The notes under the pieces were generated by a model that saw nothing but the letters and a program-made list of their open reading frames with translations, was not told the origin of the DNA and made no database searches. Positions 1 through 5,809 of a stretch of DNA of 9,450 bases are shown here, in pieces. Each line of letters starts with the position of its first letter. Position 1 is the stretch's first letter. The stretch comes from Oxalobacter formigenes (lineage in GTDB: Bacteria; Pseudomonadota; Gammaproteobacteria; Burkholderiales; Burkholderiaceae_D), in the NCBI GenBank assembly GCA_019424645.1, contig JAHYZB010000060.1:80117-89566 (forward strand). Direction: 5' to 3'. Position numbers and translations under genes: made by a program.

Positions 1-1
1 G

Positions 2-1552
2 TTGACCCGTGAAGGGGAAATCGAAATTGCAAAACGGATTGAAGAAGGCCTGAGAGATATGATCTCGGCAATCTCTTCCTGTCCGACGACCATTCTCGAA
101 ATTATCGATCAGGCGGAAAAAATCCGTGCAGACGAAGTGAAAATCGATGAGGTGGTTGACGGACTCGCTGATGGCGAAGAAGGCTCGGAAAACGTGTCCC
201 TGAACGCTTCTGCCAGTGATTCTGATGAAGATTCTGATGAGGAAGAATCTGATGAAGAGGATTCCGATGACGAAGAAGAAGATGAAGAGTCCGGTTCTGC
301 TGGTGGAGCTGCCGCCGGTTTTTCTGCCGAACAGCTTGAAAAACTGAAAGATGATGCGTTGGGCAAGTTTGCCGTCATTGCAGCCCATTTCAAGCAAATG
401 CAGCAATCCTTTGAAAAAGACGGCTACAATTCACCGGCTTATCTTCAGGCACACGAAAGTATTTCCGCAGAATTGCTGACCATGCGGTTTACTGCACGGT
501 TCATTGAAAAACTGTGCGATACCTTGCGTGCGCAGATGGATGAAGTTCGCCAGATCGAACGTGAAATCCTGAACGTCGTGGTCAACAAATGCGGTGTGCC
601 ACGAGCCCACTTCATCAAGACTTTTCCGGGCAATGAAACGGATCTGACCTGGATCGACGAGGAAGTCGAAGCCGACCATCCGTACAGTGCCATTCTTGAA
701 CGTAACGTTCCGATGGTCAAGGAATTGCAGCAGAAACTGGTCGATATCCAGAACCGGATCGGTATGCCATTGGCCGACCTGCGTGAAATCAACCGCAAGA
801 TGGTCGCCGGTGAAATGCGTGCGCGCAAGGCCAAAAAAGAAATGACGGAAGCCAACCTGCGTCTGGTCATTTCGATTGCGAAGAAATATACCAACCGTGG
901 TTTGCAGTTCCTCGATCTGATTCAGGAAGGCAATATCGGCTTGATGAAAGCAGTCGACAAGTTCGAATATCGCCGGGGGTACAAGTTCTCGACCTATGCA
1001 ACATGGTGGATTCGTCAGGCGATTACACGTTCCATTGCCGATCAGGCCAGAACCATCCGTATTCCGGTTCACATGATCGAAACGATCAACAAGATGAACC
1101 GTATTTCGCGCCAGATTCTGCAGGAAACCGGTGCTGAACCGGATCCGGCAACACTGGCCGTCAAGATGGAAATGCCGGAAGACAAGATCCGCAAGATCAT
1201 GAAAATCGCAAAAGAACCGATTTCGATGGAAACGCCAATCGGTGATGATGATGATTCGCATCTGGGCGATTTCATCGAGGACAACAATACACTGGCTCCG
1301 TCCGATGCGGCCTTGCACGCGTCGATGCGCAATGTCGTCAAGGACGTTCTGGATTCACTGACGCCAAGGGAAGCCAAGGTCTTGAGAATGCGTTTCGGCG
1401 TCGAAATGTCGACTGACCATACTCTCGAAGAAGTGGGTAAACAGTTCGATGTAACACGCGAACGTATTCGCCAGATTGAAGCTAAGGCCTTAAGAAAATT
1501 GCGTCATCCGTCGCGTTCGGATAAACTTAAGAGTTTCCTGGAAAGCAATTGA
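2..1552 (+). CDS. rpoD: RNA polymerase sigma factor RpoD (sigma-70), 5' partial
   Basis: Primary sigma factor, which directs core RNA polymerase to -35/-10 promoters of housekeeping genes. The visible 516 residues begin inside region 1.2 (LTREGEIEIAKRIEEG). Next come an acidic stretch (about residues 73-96) and the non-conserved region. Region 2 spans about 281-354, with the core-binding and -10 recognition block KFSTYATWWIRQAITRSIAD. Region 3 follows, and region 4 runs from about 450 to the end, with the -35-binding helix-turn-helix around VTRERIRQIEAKALRKLRHP. From memory, regions 2 to 4 match E. coli RpoD nearly residue for residue. The TTG at position 2 is an internal Leu codon, not the start: region 1.1 and the true start lie upstream of the window. 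The stop lies 18 nt before the tRNA, so the two may share a transcript ending at the terminator after the tRNA. Confidence 0.97.
   Translation: MTREGEIEIAKRIEEGLRDMISAISSCPTTILEIIDQAEKIRADEVKIDEVVDGLADGEEGSENVSLNASASDSDEDSDEEESDEEDSDDEEEDEESGSAGGAAAGFSAEQLEKLKDDALGKFAVIAAHFKQMQQSFEKDGYNSPAYLQAHESISAELLTMRFTARFIEKLCDTLRAQMDEVRQIEREILNVVVNKCGVPRAHFIKTFPGNETDLTWIDEEVEADHPYSAILERNVPMVKELQQKLVDIQNRIGMPLADLREINRKMVAGEMRARKAKKEMTEANLRLVISIAKKYTNRGLQFLDLIQEGNIGLMKAVDKFEYRRGYKFSTYATWWIRQAITRSIADQARTIRIPVHMIETINKMNRISRQILQETGAEPDPATLAVKMEMPEDKIRKIMKIAKEPISMETPIGDDDDSHLGDFIEDNNTLAPSDAALHASMRNVVKDVLDSLTPREAKVLRMRFGVEMSTDHTLEEVGKQFDVTRERIRQIEAKALRKLRHPSRSDKLKSFLESN
218..289 (+). repeat. Imperfect Asp/Glu/Ser-coding repeat tract in rpoD
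   Basis: The codons gat-tct-gat-ga(a/g) recur with variations, coding for a run of Asp, Glu and Ser that is almost purely acidic. It lies in the RpoD non-conserved linker between regions 1.2 and 2. Acidic linkers occur here in many proteobacterial RpoD proteins, so the location is normal. The near-repetitive DNA suggests growth by slippage. Confidence 0.7.
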
Positions 1553-1570
1553 TAATTGCAGTTTTCAGAA

Positions 1571-1647
1571 GGGCCTATAGCTCAGTTGGTTAGAGCAGAG
1601 GACTCATAATCCTTTGGTCCCAGGTTCAAGTCCTGGTGGGCCCACCA
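1571..1647 (+). tRNA. tRNA-Ile2 (CAT anticodon, modified by TilS to lysidine)
   Basis: A 77-nt cloverleaf with encoded 3' CCA. The acceptor stem is GGGCCTA paired with TGGGCCC (one T-G wobble), the T loop is GTTCAAG, and the anticodon CAT is at 1605-1607 in the loop CTCATAA. CAT could mean initiator Met, elongator Met or Ile2. The C4-G69 and C5-G68 pairs, with A37 and A38, are the determinants known for E. coli TilS recognition of tRNA-Ile2. E. coli elongator tRNA-Met has U4-A69 instead. The first pair is G1-C72, whereas bacterial initiator tRNAs have an unpaired C1. Ile2 is therefore the best call, reading AUA after lysidine modification. It lies 18 nt after the rpoD stop and just before a terminator. 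Confidence 0.9.
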
Positions 1648-1651
1648 AAAT

Positions 1652-1683
1652 AAAAAGGACTGCTATTGAGCAGTCCTTTTTTT
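1652..1683 (+). terminator. Rho-independent terminator after rpoD/tRNA-Ile2, probably bidirectional
   Basis: A perfect 13-bp stem (1652-1664 with 1669-1681; core AGGACTGCT/AGCAGTCCT), loop ATTG, followed by a T run. The 5' arm begins with an A run, so the minus-strand transcript also ends in hairpin plus T-run. It can therefore also end transcription of the methyltransferase gene, whose stop is at 1698. Confidence 0.93.
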
Positions 1684-1697
1684 ATGGATAATGAATA

Positions 1698-2480
1698 CTA
1701 ATTCTTATTCTCTTTTCCTCGAAAAATGGAAGAAATAGCATGTCCTACTCTTTTGAGAAACTTCTTGCGATGAACCGGTTTGCTTTCCGGTTGCAAAAGT
1801 CTGGGAAGGAAGATGTCAGAATAGAGGCAATTCATAAATTCAATATTTTTTAAAGGGTAATGTCCCGATTGAAGAAGTCGATCGTTAACGAGGGATTCTT
1901 TCTTCACATAGAGAAACGTGTTTTGTTGGTACCACAGTTCAACATTTGAATGCCCCAGAAGACAGGTCGAAATATATCATAGGGGACAAAATCGTGACTT
2001 ATGAATTTTTTAGCCCAATATGTGTGCGGTTGTTCATTTATGTGATTATTACCACCTTGCTTTGTATAGGCAGCACTGAACATAATAACATCAGACATGC
2101 TTGTTAAACTTTTAATAAAAATGTCTGCTGAAGTAGGCTCAATATGTTCAGCAACTTCAAGAGAGATTGCAAGATCAAATGGGGAAATTCAGATCGATGC
2201 CCGTAAATTGAATGGTCTGGTCGATCATATTTTCTTGATTATTCCAGCTTCCATCAAAACCGGTTGCTTTTTTTACTCCATTTTCAAGACATGCTTTTAA
2301 CCATGTACCTCTTCCACAACCGATGTCTGCCACGGTTTGAGGCTTAAAGGATTTAAAAAGATAAGGAATAAAAATGCTCGCACTTTTATATGACCCTTCC
2401 ATTTGCCACTGATAAAAAGAATCTGTGTAATGTTCTGTCATTACCGGTTTGTTTTCATCAATTTTATCTAAGTCAGTCAT
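1698..2480 (-). pseudogene. Class I SAM-dependent methyltransferase, two compensating frameshifts
   Basis: Read on the minus strand with two frame changes, the region gives about 260 residues of a Rossmann-fold methyltransferase. It starts MTDLDKIDENKPVMTEHYTD and has the SAM-binding motif I VADIGCGRGTWL at about residues 51-62, then DLNFP. After a frame change near 2175-2192 it continues FDLAISLEVAEHIEP, a typical post-motif-I block, then INEQPHTYWAKKFISHDF. A second frame change near 1953-1956 leads into HSNVELWYQQNTFLYVKKES and a Lys-rich C-terminus. The first and last segments share a frame and only the middle is shifted, so one event adds a base net (or loses 3n+2) and the other loses one. 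Each lies at a run of four identical G/C bases. No clear Shine-Dalgarno precedes the start. The substrate is unknown; relatives that I recall often sit in polysaccharide or glycosylation loci. The DNA is more AT-rich than rpoD. Sequencing error at the runs is possible. Confidence 0.8.
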
Positions 2481-2654
2481 GTGTAGAAGAAATATATTCC
2501 ATGGTTATAAAACTATTAAAGACATAGCATAAATTTTCGAAAAAACATCGAATTATATATTGTCAAACTTAAGTTTATTGATGGAATCTTTTTTAAAATC
2601 AACTTTATTTATTTGATAATTTTGGAATGTTGTGACGAATTTGGAATGAGTAAC

Positions 2655-2683
2655 TTCAAAACATGACAAATTTTGGTTATATT
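2655..2683 (+). promoter_or_regulatory. Candidate sigma-70 promoter for the small membrane protein gene
   Basis: TTCAAA (2655-2660), 17 bp, then TATATT (2678-2683); 4/6 and 5/6 matches to consensus. It lies 43 bp upstream of the ATG at 2727. The surroundings are very AT-rich (2481-2726), where chance matches are common, so this is tentative. Otherwise I see nothing definite in this 246-bp gap. Confidence 0.3.
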
Positions 2684-2726
2684 CTCTGATGATATATATT
2701 GATGAGCATGGAAGAGGAGCAGGCCT

Positions 2727-3053
2727 ATGACTACGATTGTTATTTTCGTTATTGCGGGACTAATTTTTGCATGGGATTGGTATCGCCTTTATCAGCACAA
2801 TATTAAAAAGGGCACTCGTCCGCTGATTGCTCATATGCTGGGGTTCATGCTGGGAATATTTCCGGCACAGTTTTTCATATATGCCTCATTCGCATCCTTT
2901 CCTCCGCCAGAAATAGCGCCTCCTTCAACGCTTGCAATAGTGTCATTGTGGGCTATATTCGTCATATCGATAATCGCATTGGTATACATAACGAGTCGGC
3001 CTATTATTCTCGGTCCGCGGGAAGAGCCGCCAATCAGGGAACCGAAAAGATAA
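2727..3053 (+). CDS. Small three-helix inner membrane protein, function unknown
   Basis: A 108-residue hydrophobic protein that I do not recognise. Three likely transmembrane segments: about residues 2-16 (TIVIFVIAGLIFAW), 34-57 (containing HMLGFMLGIFPAQFFIYASF) and 69-90 (LAIVSLWAIFVISIIALVYI). A basic loop (RLYQHNIKKGTR) follows helix 1, so by the positive-inside rule that loop is cytoplasmic. Helices 2 and 3 are joined by a Pro-rich loop (FPPPEIAPPS). The C-terminal tail is charged and Pro-rich (REEPPIREPKR). The ATG is well supported by AGGAG at 2715-2719, 7 nt upstream. It stands alone, flanked by a minus-strand pseudogene and a convergent hydrolase gene, so the context gives no functional clue. 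It is a plausible real gene because of the strong ribosome binding site and coherent membrane topology. Confidence 0.75.
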   Translation: MTTIVIFVIAGLIFAWDWYRLYQHNIKKGTRPLIAHMLGFMLGIFPAQFFIYASFASFPPPEIAPPSTLAIVSLWAIFVISIIALVYITSRPIILGPREEPPIREPKR

Positions 3054-3103
3054 TTTCCCTGAGCACACAGGATCAGACAGGCCTCATTTCACGGCATATC
3101 TGA

Positions 3104-3610
3104 TCAGCTTCTTTTTTCCATTCTGTCCAAAAACGACTTCAGATAATCTCCGACCTGATCCAGTCGGTTTTTCAACCGGTGTTCATCGTCGAGCAAATGG
3201 AGAGTGCATTTGAGCTCGCGACTGAACCGGATAACGTTTTCAACGGGGATCAGGCTGTCTTTCCAGCCGTGAATGATTTCAATGGCATTGCCGTCACATC
3301 CCAGGCGAAGCGGAGGATAGTCAGGCACATCAATGGCTGGAGCCAGCAAAAACAGTCCCTTGACAGGAATGGCAGCGCTGGCGGTCATGGCGACCCAGGC
3401 TCCCATGCTGGAGCCGGCAAGATAACTGGCAGGCCGTTTTTTGCAGGAGTCTATCAACATCCTGACGCGAATATCCGGATCAAACGTTGATGAATAATCG
3501 AGGCTTTCCACGTCAAAGCCCATTTGTTTTGCGATATCGGCCAGATACCGGATTTTAGTGCCCCAGGGGCCGCTTTCCTTGCCATGTACGAAGTGGATTA
3601 GTGGTTTCAT
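3104..3610 (-). CDS. Alpha/beta hydrolase (YqiA-like small esterase type)
   Basis: A 168-residue single-domain alpha/beta hydrolase without a signal peptide, so probably cytoplasmic. The N-terminal strand and oxyanion loop are HFVHGKESGPWGTK (residues 6-19). The nucleophile elbow is GSSMG (66-70) with Ser68 as the likely nucleophile. The acid is probably Asp118 in HGWKDSLIP, and the base His144 in DDEHRL. The complete catalytic triad and compact size resemble the YqiA/UPF0227-type esterases. The substrate cannot be deduced. The start at 3610 lacks a clear Shine-Dalgarno, but the next Met (residue 30) would delete the essential first strand and HG motif. It converges with the membrane protein gene; an inverted repeat GATCAGA/TCTGATC (3071-3077, 3099-3105) overlaps its stop codon and might act in termination, though its loop is long. 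Confidence 0.88.
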   Translation of the reverse strand: MKPLIHFVHGKESGPWGTKIRYLADIAKQMGFDVESLDYSSTFDPDIRVRMLIDSCKKRPASYLAGSSMGAWVAMTASAAIPVKGLFLLAPAIDVPDYPPLRLGCDGNAIEIIHGWKDSLIPVENVIRFSRELKCTLHLLDDEHRLKNRLDQVGDYLKSFLDRMEKRS

Positions 3611-3951
3611 ATGAGTGAAAAAGATGAGTTGGCTTGTTTATCCGGATTTTACTGTATAAAAAGAGTGGGTTCGGATTGAATATGTAAAGGCTTGATTCCT
3701 GATATGGTTTTAGTTTTTCCCCACTCAGGTGACCTGGTGCGGATTTAGATAGCCATTTTCCGTTTTTTTGCCGGAATAAAGAAAAAAGACAAACCCATTA
3801 AAATCATCAACATAACTACTGTCAAATTGATCGAAAATAAAGTGTAAATTACCTGAACCCATTCGGGTCTGCAAAGTTAAACAAAAATGTGAAACGGTAC
3901 GGTCAATTTTTATATTGAACATTCATGCTTAAGGTCTGAAAGGAAAATCCG
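3611..3951. other. Divergent intergenic region between hydrolase and ene-reductase genes
   Basis: A 341-bp AT-rich gap that must hold the promoters of the minus-strand hydrolase gene and the plus-strand ene-reductase gene. TATATT at 3911-3916 is a possible -10 for the reductase but has no good -35 at 17-18 bp. A 4-bp hairpin ACCC-ATTC-GGGT (3857-3868) is too short to call an operator. A 65-codon minus-strand ORF (3725-3922) shows no recognisable feature. I see no supported regulator gene or operator here. Confidence 0.5.
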
Positions 3952-5049
3952 ATGGATCTGAAATTACTGACGCCACTGAAAGTGGGAGAAACAAAATTGG
4001 TGAACAGGGTCGTTATGGCTCCTTTAACACGCTGCCGGACAGCGGAACCGGATAACGTACCGACTGAATTGAATGCAGAATATTATGCACAGCGTGCCAC
4101 GGCAGGCCTGATCATTTCGGAGGCAACCCAAATTTCACGGTCGGGTCAGGGCTATGCGGGATCGGCAGGGATTTATACCGATGCACAACAGGCAGGATGG
4201 AAAAAAGTCGTGGATGCAGTGCATGCAAAAGGTGGCAGGATGTCGGCACAGTTATGGCATGTCGGTCGCATGTCTCACTCTTATTTTCAGCCAAACGGTG
4301 ATGCCCCGGTTGCTCCATCAGCCATTACTGCGGAAGGTGCCAAGTGTAATATTATTGTAGATGGCCAGCACAAGTTCGTGCCGTGTGATACACCTCGTGA
4401 GCTTTCCATAGAAGAAATCGGCCAGATTGTCGGTCAATACAAAAGTTCTGCCACTCGTGCCGTCAAGGCCGGATTTGATTTCGTGGAAGAACATGCTGCA
4501 AACGGTTATCTGTTGCAGCAGTTTCAGGCAACCAATACCAACAGGCGTAGCGACAAGTATGGCGGTTCTCTCGTCAACCGTGCCCGACTGACTCTCGAAG
4601 TACTTGACGCGATGCTTGAAGTTGTTGACAAGGAAAAACTGGGTGTCCGGATTTCTCCTTATTTCAACATCAATGGCATTGCAGATGCTGAGCCGGAACA
4701 AATGGCGTTATATCTTGCCGATGAATTCAACAAGCGAGGTATCGCCTATCTCAGTATTGCCGAGCCGAGCTGGGTAGGTGGTATTGAATTGACGGATACA
4801 TTCAAACGAAAAATAAGAGAAAGGTTTTCCGGAACACTTATTTATGCAGGTGAATACACTCCTGAAAAAGCAGAAGCGGCAATACAGAGTGGTTTGGCCG
4901 ACGCAATCGGGTTTGGACGACTTTTCATTGCGAATCCTGATCTTGTTGCAAGGATTCGTCTGGGAGGCCCTTATAACGTACCGGACAGATCCACCTTTTA
5001 TACAGAAGGATCAAAGGGTTACACGGATTATCCTGTCTTGAACGGTTAA
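3952..5049 (+). CDS. Old Yellow Enzyme family FMN-dependent ene-reductase (NemA-like)
   Basis: 365 residues, the usual full length for classical Old Yellow Enzymes. These flavoproteins take electrons from NAD(P)H and reduce activated C=C bonds of enals, enones, maleimides and nitro compounds; NemA/XenA-type relatives act in electrophile detoxification. Visible family marks: NRVVMAPLTRCR (18-29) with the flavin-contacting Thr26, SAQLWHVGR (98-106) with FMN-binding Gln100, the substrate-binding pair His181/Asn184 and proton donor Tyr186 in HAANGYLLQQF, RRSDKYGGSLVNRARL (198-213), GVRISP (231-236), and the phosphate-binding end GFGRLFIANPDLV (320-332). AAAGGA at 3939-3944 precedes the ATG by 7 nt. 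Position 180, just before His181, is Glu where relatives usually have Ile, Leu or Val. No adjacent TetR/LysR-type regulator is present, unlike nemRA. It is probably monocistronic; I see no strong terminator after it. Confidence 0.95.
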   Translation: MDLKLLTPLKVGETKLVNRVVMAPLTRCRTAEPDNVPTELNAEYYAQRATAGLIISEATQISRSGQGYAGSAGIYTDAQQAGWKKVVDAVHAKGGRMSAQLWHVGRMSHSYFQPNGDAPVAPSAITAEGAKCNIIVDGQHKFVPCDTPRELSIEEIGQIVGQYKSSATRAVKAGFDFVEEHAANGYLLQQFQATNTNRRSDKYGGSLVNRARLTLEVLDAMLEVVDKEKLGVRISPYFNINGIADAEPEQMALYLADEFNKRGIAYLSIAEPSWVGGIELTDTFKRKIRERFSGTLIYAGEYTPEKAEAAIQSGLADAIGFGRLFIANPDLVARIRLGGPYNVPDRSTFYTEGSKGYTDYPVLNG

Positions 5050-5106
5050 GTCGGGATAGCGGAAGATAGGCCCTTTTAAATGCAAATGAATGTGTAATGA
5101 AAGACG

Positions 5107-5124
5107 ATTGTTACAATTGTTACA
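5107..5124 (+). promoter_or_regulatory. Putative activator box, tandem ATTGTTACA x2, upstream of small exported protein gene 1
   Basis: Two exact adjacent 9-bp copies of ATTGTTACA. The TGTTACA cores start at 5109 and 5118, and the second core lies 25 bp before the -35-like element at 5143. The pair centres about 61-62 bp upstream of the predicted transcript start near 5178, a classic class I activator position. The same arrangement recurs at 5690-5708 with the same 9-bp period and 25-bp offset. The regulator is unknown. The cores resemble the TACA/GTTACA halves of the E. coli RstA box, but the spacing is one base shorter. Confidence 0.5.
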
Positions 5125-5142
5125 TTTTTCTTCAGAAATCAA

Positions 5143-5171
5143 GTCAACTGGATGACTAATGGGTTCGTTAA
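5143..5171 (+). promoter_or_regulatory. Putative ECF-type promoter of small exported protein gene 1
   Basis: GTCAAC (5143-5148), 17 bp, CGTTAA (5166-5171). The same pair with exactly the same spacer lies upstream of the two paralogues (5727-5755 and 6182-6210). The AAC in the -35 and CGT in the -10 element match the general pattern described for ECF sigma factor promoters; neither hexamer fits sigma-70. Predicted start near 5178, giving a leader of about 49 nt. Confidence 0.45.
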
Positions 5172-5176
5172 AAGAC

Positions 5177-5194
5177 GTGATCCAGTCGGATTAT
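5177..5194 (+). promoter_or_regulatory. Leader hairpin of gene 1, probably at the mRNA 5' end
   Basis: GTGATCC (5177-5183) pairs with GGATTAT (5188-5194), loop AGTC, including two G-T wobbles. It starts 11 nt after the start of CGTTAA. The other two genes have a hairpin at the same place: the gene 3 version, GTAATCC/GGATTAC, replaces both wobbles by Watson-Crick pairs while keeping the stem. A 5'-terminal stem-loop could stabilise the mRNA; a DNA operator is the alternative. Confidence 0.45.
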
Positions 5195-5226
5195 ATTTTT
5201 TAAATAAGAAATAAAGGAACTTAAAT

Positions 5227-5436
5227 ATGAAGAAAGTTATTGCTATTCTGATCTCCGGTTTGTTCGCTTCTGCCGCTTTCGCAGCTGCTCCTGCTGCTGA
5301 AAAAGCACCTGTCGCCCCGAAAGCAGAAAAAGCAGCTCCTGCAGAAAAAGCTCCTGTGAAAGCAGAAAAAGTAGCTCCGGCTGCACCAGCAGCTGCCAAG
5401 GCAGCACCTGCTGAAAAAGCACCAGCCAAGAAATAA
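5227..5436 (+). CDS. Small exported Ala/Pro/Lys/Glu-rich protein, copy 1
   Basis: A 69-residue precursor. Residues 1-19 form a clear Sec signal peptide (MKK, hydrophobic IAILISGLF, cleavage after ASAAFA). The mature part is built only from Ala, Pro, Glu, Lys and Val, with repeats of A(P/K)AEKAP: 10 Lys and 5 Glu by my count, so net basic and probably unstructured. AAGGA at 5214-5218 lies 8 nt before the ATG. The gene is monocistronic, with its own promoter-like elements upstream and a terminator at 5448-5477. The signal peptide is nearly identical to those encoded at 5810 and 6272, so the three are paralogues or at least share a duplicated leader. The composition recalls the enterobacterial acid-shock protein Asr, an exported Ala/Lys/Pro-rich protein, but low-complexity similarity is weak evidence. 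Function unknown; probably periplasmic. Confidence 0.85.
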   Translation: MKKVIAILISGLFASAAFAAAPAAEKAPVAPKAEKAAPAEKAPVKAEKVAPAAPAAAKAAPAEKAPAKK

Positions 5437-5447
5437 TTTTTTGGCGT

Positions 5448-5477
5448 AAAAAGCGGGACATTTGTCCCGCTTTTTTT
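5448..5477 (+). terminator. Rho-independent terminator of small exported protein gene 1
   Basis: Stem AAAAAGCGGGAC (5448-5459) with GTCCCGCTTTTT (5464-5475), loop ATTT, then T-run to 5477. It starts 12 nt after the stop codon. The stem is identical to that of the terminator at 6033-6062. Confidence 0.95.
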
Positions 5478-5689
5478 ATGTATAAAACGGTTTTACTCTG
5501 AGCTGATAAGAAGAAAAAATCATGAGAGTGTAGATTTTACAACTGGCAGCAGCTATATTTTGATGCGTTTTGCAGAAGACTTTTCAACCAATTGCTTTTC
5601 ATGGCTTGCAAAAAGCAGGTCTCGGATTTGAAAATCTCGTTAAAAGAAGAAAAGGGATTTTAAAAGAAGTTAAAAGTTGAATAAAAGAA
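5478..5689. other. Intergenic stretch between gene 1 terminator and gene 2 control region
   Basis: AT-rich, with no ORF that looks coding. It holds a short inverted repeat TGCTTTT/AAAAGCA (5593-5599, 5611-5617) and, at its end, the phased A-rich repeats listed separately. An in-frame TTG ORF from 5677 to 5907 crosses the gene 2 promoter and signal sequence and is judged spurious. Confidence 0.5.
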
Positions 5690-5690
5690 A
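5640..5690 (+). repeat. Helically phased TTAAAAG repeats upstream of gene 2
   Basis: TTAAAAGAAG at 5640-5649 and again at 5660-5669, TTAAAAG at 5670-5676, and ATAAAAGAAA at 5681-5690. Copies are spaced close to multiples of 10 bp, about one helical turn. Phased A-tracts of this kind bend DNA. The block ends at the activator-like box at 5690-5708. Genes 1 and 3 lack it. Confidence 0.5.
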
Positions 5691-5708
5691 TTTGTTACAA
5701 ATGTTACT
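5690..5708 (+). promoter_or_regulatory. Putative activator box upstream of small exported protein gene 2
   Basis: TGTTACA (5693-5699) and TGTTACT (5702-5708), period 9 bp. The second copy starts 25 bp before GTCATC at 5727, exactly as at gene 1. The first copy lies in a perfect inverted repeat ATTTGT-T-ACAAAT (5690-5702). The first box upstream of gene 1 is likewise palindromic (ATTGT-T-ACAAT). Confidence 0.5.
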
Positions 5709-5726
5709 TTTCTTTCGCACAAAAAA

Positions 5727-5755
5727 GTCATCTGATGAAGTGTTTGATCCGTTAA
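5727..5755 (+). promoter_or_regulatory. Putative ECF-type promoter of small exported protein gene 2
   Basis: GTCATC (5727-5732), 17 bp, CGTTAA (5750-5755; extended match CGTTAAAAG, identical to gene 1). The -35 has ATC instead of AAC, so it may be weaker or differently tuned. Predicted start near 5762, leader about 48 nt. Confidence 0.4.
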
Positions 5756-5762
5756 AAGGCAT

Positions 5763-5776
5763 GATCCATACGGATC
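5763..5776 (+). promoter_or_regulatory. Leader hairpin of gene 2
   Basis: GATCC (5763-5767) with GGATC (5772-5776), loop ATAC. Including the two unpaired bases at 5761-5762, it sits at the same 11-nt offset from CGTTAA as the gene 1 and gene 3 hairpins, and 33 nt before the ATG (32 and 36 nt in the others). Confidence 0.4.
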
Positions 5777-5809
5777 CTACTTTATTCAACAAAAAACAGG
5801 AATTAATAT

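Noticed and set aside
2..4. TTG at the window edge as the rpoD start codon
   Set aside because: It encodes the conserved Leu of LTREGEI in region 1.2; region 1.1 must precede it, so the gene is cut by the window.
431..1318. A 295-codon open frame antisense to rpoD
   Set aside because: It is opposite strongly conserved RpoD codons and shows no protein-like features; it is a shadow of codon usage in the real gene.
1571..1647. tRNA-Met, elongator or initiator
   Set aside because: The anticodon is CAT, but C4-G69 and C5-G68 fit TilS substrate tRNA-Ile2, and the G1-C72 pair excludes a bacterial initiator.
1630..1647. Attachment site at the tRNA 3' end
   Set aside because: No second copy of the tRNA 3' segment and no integrase gene found in the window.
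3071..3105. GATCAGA/TCTGATC as a clear convergent terminator
   Set aside because: The stem is only 7 bp with a 21-nt loop and overlaps the hydrolase stop; too weak for a terminator call.
3725..3922. 65-codon minus-strand ORF between the hydrolase and ene-reductase genes
   Set aside because: No recognisable motif and no membrane or signal features; it lies in the promoter region of the reductase gene.
5178..5183. TGATCC as an ECF11 (RpoE/ChrR type) -35 element
   Set aside because: No matching TAAGTA-like -10 at about 18 bp in all copies, and copy 3 has TAATCC; the bases are better explained as a hairpin arm.
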